From Christiangramia sabulilitoris (GTDB lineage: Bacteria; Bacteroidota; Bacteroidia; Flavobacteriales; Flavobacteriaceae): a DNA stretch of 64,000 bases. Where the stretch lies: NCBI RefSeq assembly GCF_007050985.1, contig NZ_VHSF01000003.1, positions 124,001 through 188,000 on the forward strand, given 5' to 3'. Each line of letters begins with the position of its first letter. Within the stretch, counting starts at the first letter, position 1. The notes beneath the pieces were generated by a model. That model searched no databases and was not told where the DNA came from. It saw only the letters and a program-made list of their open reading frames with translations. Positions 60,301 through 64,000 of this stretch are shown here, one piece after another. A program made the position numbers and the translations under genes.

Positions 60301-63300
60301 TGCAAGCGAGGCAGGCACCTTTAATTATACTGTAACTACTAATGGGGATTGTTTAAATACAACCCAGGATGGCATAATCACTGTATTACCTGATCCCATT
60401 ATAGATTCTCCCACTAATAAAAATCAGGAAATTTGCATCAATACCGCGATAGCTGACATTCCATTCAACATAACATCTCCAGGGACCGATGCTACCGTAA
60501 CCGGACTCCCATCCGGAATTTCCGGAAGTTTCAATAATGGTATCTACACTTTAACTGGTACTCCCAGCGAAGATGGAGTTTTTGATTATACAGTAACAAC
60601 CATTAGTGCCTGCAATAATGTTTCGCAAACCGGACAGATCATTGTTAACCCTGATCCAACCGCTGCCATTTCGTATGATGGAGAATTCTGTACCTCTCAG
60701 TCAGGTACTGTTGCTGTAACCCTTACCGGAACCGGAGCCTTCGAAAATGGTGATTTTTATTCCAGTCCGGCAGGACTTAGTCTTGATTCCACTACAGGTG
60801 AAATAACTCCTGGAACAAGTTCCCCAAGCACCTATACTGTTAGCTATGATACAACATCAGGCTGTGTAACTTTTACAGCACAAACTACGGTAACCATCAA
60901 TGAACTGCCCTTTGTTGAAATAAGTTACGAAGATCCATTCTGTACTTCAGATGGTACCGCACAAACGGTTACTTTCACCAATGGAATTGGAGCTTACGAA
61001 AATGGCACATTCTCTTCTACACCAGGAGGTCTTGATATAGATGCCAATACTGGAGAGATCAGTCCGCAAACAAGCAGTCCCAATTCCAATCCTTATACTG
61101 TTTATTATACAATCCCAGCAACCAGCGGATGTAATGAAGTAATTGTAGAAACACAGGTAACCATTACCCAGCTACCACAGGTTTCTATAAGCTATGATGC
61201 TCCTTTTTGTACTTCAGACAATACAGTTTACAGCGTAAATTATAGCAGTACTGCAGGAGATTATACCGGAGGAAGTTTCTATGGAACAGAAGGCCTGGAT
61301 ATTGATGCAAACTCCGGGGATATAAATCCTTCAGGCAGTACCCCGGGAACTCATACGATCACTTATAGCAAAGACACAAATGACGATGGCTGCCCTGTTG
61401 TGGAGACGACAACAGATATACAGATTTATGAGCAGGTGTTAATCACCACTCAACCTGAGAACTTTGGTACCTGCTCAAGCAATCCCGCCTCCTTTGAAGT
61501 CGTCGCCACTCCTAGCGATGTAACTTATCAATGGTATAAAAAAGATGTTAATGGAAATTTTGTACAAATCAATGGAGAGACAAGTTCCATTTTATCCTTT
61601 TCCAACGTTACTTATGACGCCAATCACGGGGAATATCATGTAGTTGTAAGCAGCACAAACCCTGTTTGCACCTCTGTTACTTCAGATCCTGTAACCTTAA
61701 ATATTGATGAGGATATTGAAATTACAAAACCAGCAGAAGACGTTACCATTTGTGAGGATGACTACGAAAGCCTGTCCTTTGAATATGAAGCGCACGCCAA
61801 TGGAGCTCCATTAAACTTTCAGTGGATAAAAGATGGTAATCCTATCAATCCAAACTCGGGGAAATATTCAATGAATGCCACAGGTCCTACTGGTACGGAG
61901 GGGGTATACACCGGAACACTAACTATTGAAAATATAAATACAAATGATGACGGTGTATATTGGGTAGAAATCGACGGGCCTGATTATTTCACCTGTGCTG
62001 CGGCAACTTCGAAAACATTTACCTTCAGGGTAAATCCAAGACCAGCTCCTCCCGTAACCTCAGATATCGTCTATTGCCTAAATGACCCGGCCGTAGAGTT
62101 AACCGCCACAAAAGACAGTAGTGATAACGAGCTTTTGTGGTATAGTTATGATTCTACAACTACAGAATTCACCTATTTGGGAACCTCTATAACTCCATTA
62201 ACAGATGCAGTAGGAGAAACTTCCTACTGGGTGTCTCAAAGGCAACCCAACGGATGTGAAAGTGATCCTGCAGAATTAAAGGTTATTATTAATGATAAAC
62301 CAGGTCCATTAGCAACTGAAACTATCGAATTCAATTATTGTTTCAATCAAACCGTGACCGATCCAATTTCTATTACTCCTGATGCCGGTTCCACAATTAA
62401 CTGGTACGATTCTGAAAATGCTGCAACCCCACTGGGCTCCGCTCCCATACCTAATACAGGTACAGTACAGATAACTTCTTACTGGGCTAGTCAGACCCTG
62501 AACAGTACTGGTTGTGAAAGTGATCGCACCAAGGTGGATATCATCATTAACCCTCTTCCTGAAATTCAAATCAATATTATAGATGGATTCTCATCTGATA
62601 TTTGTATAGGTACTGAAACCAGATTAATGGCCACTGGTGCTACAACCTATAAATGGTATTTTGAAGGTGCAGAGATAGGAACAGGTAATGAAATTACCAT
62701 TACCGGTGATAATTCAGGAAGTTTTAATTATGAAGTTACCGGAACAGATGATTTGGGTTGCGTAAATACAGATGTTATAACTATTAACGTTGAGGAACCC
62801 TCCGATGGCGGAATAACAACCGGACCGGCTTCGGTATGTGTTACTCAGAATGCAGGCACCATTACCCTGGCCGATTATTTGGGGGAAATTTTGAGGTGGG
62901 AAAGTTCTACCGATGGCATTAACTGGACAACAATTTCTGAAACTTCTGACACTCTGGCGTTTCAGGATATTCCAGGCCCTACCAGTTTCAGGGCAATTGT
63001 AAAAAATGGTGTTTGTGGCGAAGAGGCCTCTACCGAAACTTCGGTATCAGTAGATCAAGAACCCCAGGCGGGCGGAGTTTTATTCAGAGGAACAGACAGG
63101 GTCTTTATGATGTGTGAATTTCCAACAGAAGATTATCTGGTACCCCTGCAATATACCGGTCCATTAGTGGGCGAAATCGTAGCATGGCAATATCGCAGAA
63201 ATTCTCAATCTGGATGGACTAACATTCAAGAGAATGGAGAAAACTTTACGGGAAATAGCCTTACCGGAGCCCAGGTGAATACAGCTGCAATGAACGAATC

Positions 63301-64000
63301 CACCTTATTTCGAGTTGAAGTCCAGAGCGGAGCTTGTGAACCAAACGTTTATTCAGATTATGCCACCTTGAGTATTATCCCGTCAGACATTGCACCAAGC
63401 CCGGTACAGATTACGCCGGGAGAAGTATGTCTTGGAGAGATCGTGACCTTGAGCTCATCTACAGGTTATGGCGGAAGTGGGACATTCCAGGGCGGCGCAT
63501 TTGATAATTCTTCCATAGCCAACCATGGCTGGAGAGTAATGAGATTTGGAAGTAGTGATTATACGGAATATACTTTTGAATCGGCCGCCGATAACACCCG
63601 GCCAGAAAGGTGGATGAGAACAAATCCGCATGATTACCAAATGAATGATCCTAATGATCCAGGCAGTATTATTTGGCAAAGGTTTGATTCATGTTCCTGT
63701 GATGAAGGAAATAAGGGATTCGCAATTGTTTCTGGAAACAATCCATCCACCCTGGAAACTCCTGTTTTCAACCTTTATACAATGGATAATCCTACTCTTA
63801 CTTTCGATCAGGCATACAACCTCACCTCAGACGATTTAATTCGTGTGGAGCTCTCCATGGATGGAGGTAATACATACAACATAGTTTTGATGGAAATTCA
63901 AGGCCCTGTAGTAAGTGGTAATTATGCTCTATTCGGGGATGATCATTTAGGCCCACCAAATAATATGGAAATAGACCTGAGTCCATACGCAGGATTAAGT
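57317..64000 (+). CDS. Giant Ig-repeat surface protein, probable T9SS-exported adhesin (open at window end)
   Basis: One reading frame runs from ATG 57317 to the window end: 2228 codons without a stop. A signal peptide (MGIKLHGKFLLLLLFLPALI, cut after WGQ) leads into modular repeats. Five PKD/Ig-like units with VTFTAT..NGG..PSYQW occur at about 57395-57925 and 58456-59280. Five units with NKDQ, SGLPAGISGNY and FTISGTPSEAGTF occur at about 57926-58455 and 59850-60652. Three units with FCTS, Y.GGSFY and LDIDA..G.I occur at about 60653-61430. Ig-like units then continue to about 63380. The last 600 bp look like a MAM-type or lectin-like sandwich (FNLYTMDNPTLTFDQAYNL). Most repeats hold a Cys pair. 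The domain order fits flavobacterial surface adhesins whose C-terminal T9SS sorting domain would lie beyond the window. No such domain is visible here, so export route is inferred. Confidence 0.9.
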   Translation, partial: MGIKLHGKFLLLLLFLPALIWGQCPGSVSISASPGNNICADTSVTFTATANGGTGTFSYQWQIDGVDQGAATTDNTFTSSTLANGERVRVIVTSSDDATCSTNSSQITMTVNQNKTPTVAFSASPSLKCVGSSVTFTASNTNGGTNPNYEWFVDGTSVQSSSSSTYSTTTLSPGDHDISVELTSTLACVTSANASTTSTITITDDATINSPSNKDQTNVCINTGIDPIVFTISGSGNNATVSGLPTGVSGNYSSGNFTISGSPSIAGTFPYTVTASGPCDSATESGTITVLEDATISLTSGNNDQEVCQDEVITNIIYDIGETGTGATVTGLPTGISGNFSGGVYTISGSSSVTGTHNFTINATGTCGDSGNLTGSIIINENLSPSVSISSSDTDNIICEGTEVTFTATPTNGGSSPSYQWKVGTSNVGSDSNTFITNSLAVGDQSVSVIITSNETCLAQPTATSNSIVTTVNPNLTPDVTITASDSDICDGDSITFTATPTNGGTAPSYQWKLDGTNVGTNSPTYTTTNLSAGQNVTVVLTSNETCLATTTATSDPVSVTVNPNLTPEVSIVSNDTNNIICSGSSITFTATPVNGGASPTYQWYVDGSPAGSGGASFTTSSLTNGQTVKVIMTSDEECLATATAESNEINIQVDDSLSAITPSFDNTNPAHNPTAICPVAPGLVYRVNPIPGATSYLWTFPNTGGWTVTNGVNTNEITVTAQANANSGNITVVGVNECGNSQPVSMEVTTGTVAYVNAGPDQTVCMGTSSITLAGEIGGVIKKNQDWDWSASISGGSFSNPNKLDSDYIIPANIRDNGGTVTITITSVSPSGQCPDPKVDEMLITVLSDAVISNPAEKDQTVCIDNPIADILFNITDAGTGANVTGLPAGLIGNYNAGVFTISGTPTESGSFDYTVNTTGNCSSQQTSQTGNITVNPDQTISDPANKDQEICINNAITDIIFSTNLTVTNASVSGLPAGLIGNFTTGNFTISGTASEAGTFNYTVTTNGDCLNTTQDGIITVLPDPIIDSPTNKNQEICINTAIADIPFNITSPGTDATVTGLPSGISGSFNNGIYTLTGTPSEDGVFDYTVTTISACNNVSQTGQIIVNPDPTAAISYDGEFCTSQSGTVAVTLTGTGAFENGDFYSSPAGLSLDSTTGEITPGTSSPSTYTVSYDTTSGCVTFTAQTTVTINELPFVEISYEDPFCTSDGTAQTVTFTNGIGAYENGTFSSTPGGLDIDANTGEISPQTSSPNSNPYTVYYTIPATSGCNEVIVETQVTITQLPQVSISYDAPFCTSDNTVYSVNYSSTAGDYTGGSFYGTEGLDIDANSGDINPSGSTPGTHTITYSKDTNDDGCPVVETTTDIQIYEQVLITTQPENFGTCSSNPASFEVVATPSDVTYQWYKKDVNGNFVQINGETSSILSFSNVTYDANHGEYHVVVSSTNPVCTSVTSDPVTLNIDEDIEITKPAEDVTICEDDYESLSFEYEAHANGAPLNFQWIKDGNPINPNSGKYSMNATGPTGTEGVYTGTLTIENINTNDDGVYWVEIDGPDYFTCAAATSKTFTFRVNPRPAPPVTSDIVYCLNDPAVELTATKDSSDNELLWYSYDSTTTEFTYLGTSITPLTDAVGETSYWVSQRQPNGCESDPAELKVIINDKPGPLATETIEFNYCFNQTVTDPISITPDAGSTINWYDSENAATPLGSAPIPNTGTVQITSYWASQTLNSTGCESDRTKVDIIINPLPEIQINIIDGFSSDICIGTETRLMATGATTYKWYFEGAEIGTGNEITITGDNSGSFNYEVTGTDDLGCVNTDVITINVEEPSDGGITTGPASVCVTQNAGTITLADYLGEILRWESSTDGINWTTISETSDTLAFQDIPGPTSFRAIVKNGVCGEEASTETSVSVDQEPQAGGVLFRGTDRVFMMCEFPTEDYLVPLQYTGPLVGEIVAWQYRRNSQSGWTNIQENGENFTGNSLTGAQVNTAAMNESTLFRVEVQSGACEPNVYSDYATLSIIPSDIAPSPVQITPGEVCLGEIVTLSSSTGYGGSGTFQGGAFDNSSIANHGWRVMRFGSSDYTEYTFESAADNTRPERWMRTNPHDYQMNDPNDPGSIIWQRFDSCSCDEGNKGFAIVSGNNPSTLETPVFNLYTMDNPTLTFDQAYNLTSDDLIRVELSMDGGNTYNIVLMEIQGPVVSGNYALFGDDHLGPPNNMEIDLSPYAGLS

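Overview
The window is about 64 kb of chromosome from a marine-type member of the Flavobacteriaceae (Bacteroidota), closest in style to Gramella/Christiangramia, Salegentibacter or Zunongwangia. The evidence: AT-rich DNA; many genes preceded by the Bacteroidota -7 promoter element TAnnTTTG; a Na+-translocating NQR complex; type III and eukaryote-like type II glutamine synthetases side by side; an Oar-like TonB-dependent receptor; a type IX secretion (T9SS) plug protein; a very large Ig-like adhesin; and lineage families such as Lacal_2735, BT_3928, DUF1599, DUF4293, DUF3667 and BT0820-type HAD. Genus and species are inference. No rRNA, CRISPR array, prophage or insertion sequence was seen; most of the window is ordinary core chromosome.

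Layout. 1-8.1 kb: start of an IcmF-type acyl-CoA mutase, purU, a DUF4197 lipoprotein, a Lacal_2735 protein, a metal/cobalamin-binding protein, pyrF, prfA, two tandem paralogous membrane proteins, and purM. 8.2-12.7 kb: divergent glnN (GSIII) and glnA (GSII), then a Ca2+/Na+ antiporter. 12.8-15.4 kb: a BlaI-family repressor behind a concentric 42-bp dyad operator, followed by a BlaR1-like M56 peptidase gene broken by one in-frame TAA. 15.5-22 kb: a 50-residue protein, apt, DUF2461, an orphan small protein, the Oar-like receptor, DinB and secreted RidA. 22.3-32.6 kb: tRNA-Arg(ACG), an M57 peptidase, the block clpS-prmA-tpiA-BT_3928-DUF1599, then folP-cdaA, an ABC exporter with truA, a phosphoesterase and DUF4293. 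32.7-35.3 kb: rho with an Asn/Asp/Arg-rich linker, then a tandem array of five ~116-bp units copying the 3' end and terminator of the adjacent tRNA-Gly(TCC). 35.3-44.2 kb: two GNATs around a second-type clpP, two convergent L,D-transpeptidases, gpmI, a thioredoxin-like lipoprotein, a HAD protein, map, a NUMOD4/HNH-like protein and a methyltransferase. 44.2-51.6 kb: nqrABCDEF read leftwards, ending in an uncharacterised small gene and apbE. 51.7-57 kb: the T9SS plug protein, DUF3667, apaG, an NRDE protein and pruA. 57.3-64 kb: a giant Ig-repeat surface protein open to the window end.

How genes fit together. ApbE attaches FMN to NqrB and NqrC, so its place behind nqrF makes sense, and the 118-residue gene between them is a candidate NQR accessory factor. 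The plug protein belongs to the T9SS that would probably export the adhesin. GSII and GSIII share one 288-bp divergent control region. The BlaI repressor probably represses itself and the broken sensor-peptidase gene.

The observations most worth checking are the tRNA-Gly 3'-end/terminator array, the giant modular adhesin with its GCCCCAC leader repeats, the nonsense-interrupted BlaR1-like gene with its intact operator, and the unnamed gene in the NQR cluster. I saw no clear defence or mobile system.
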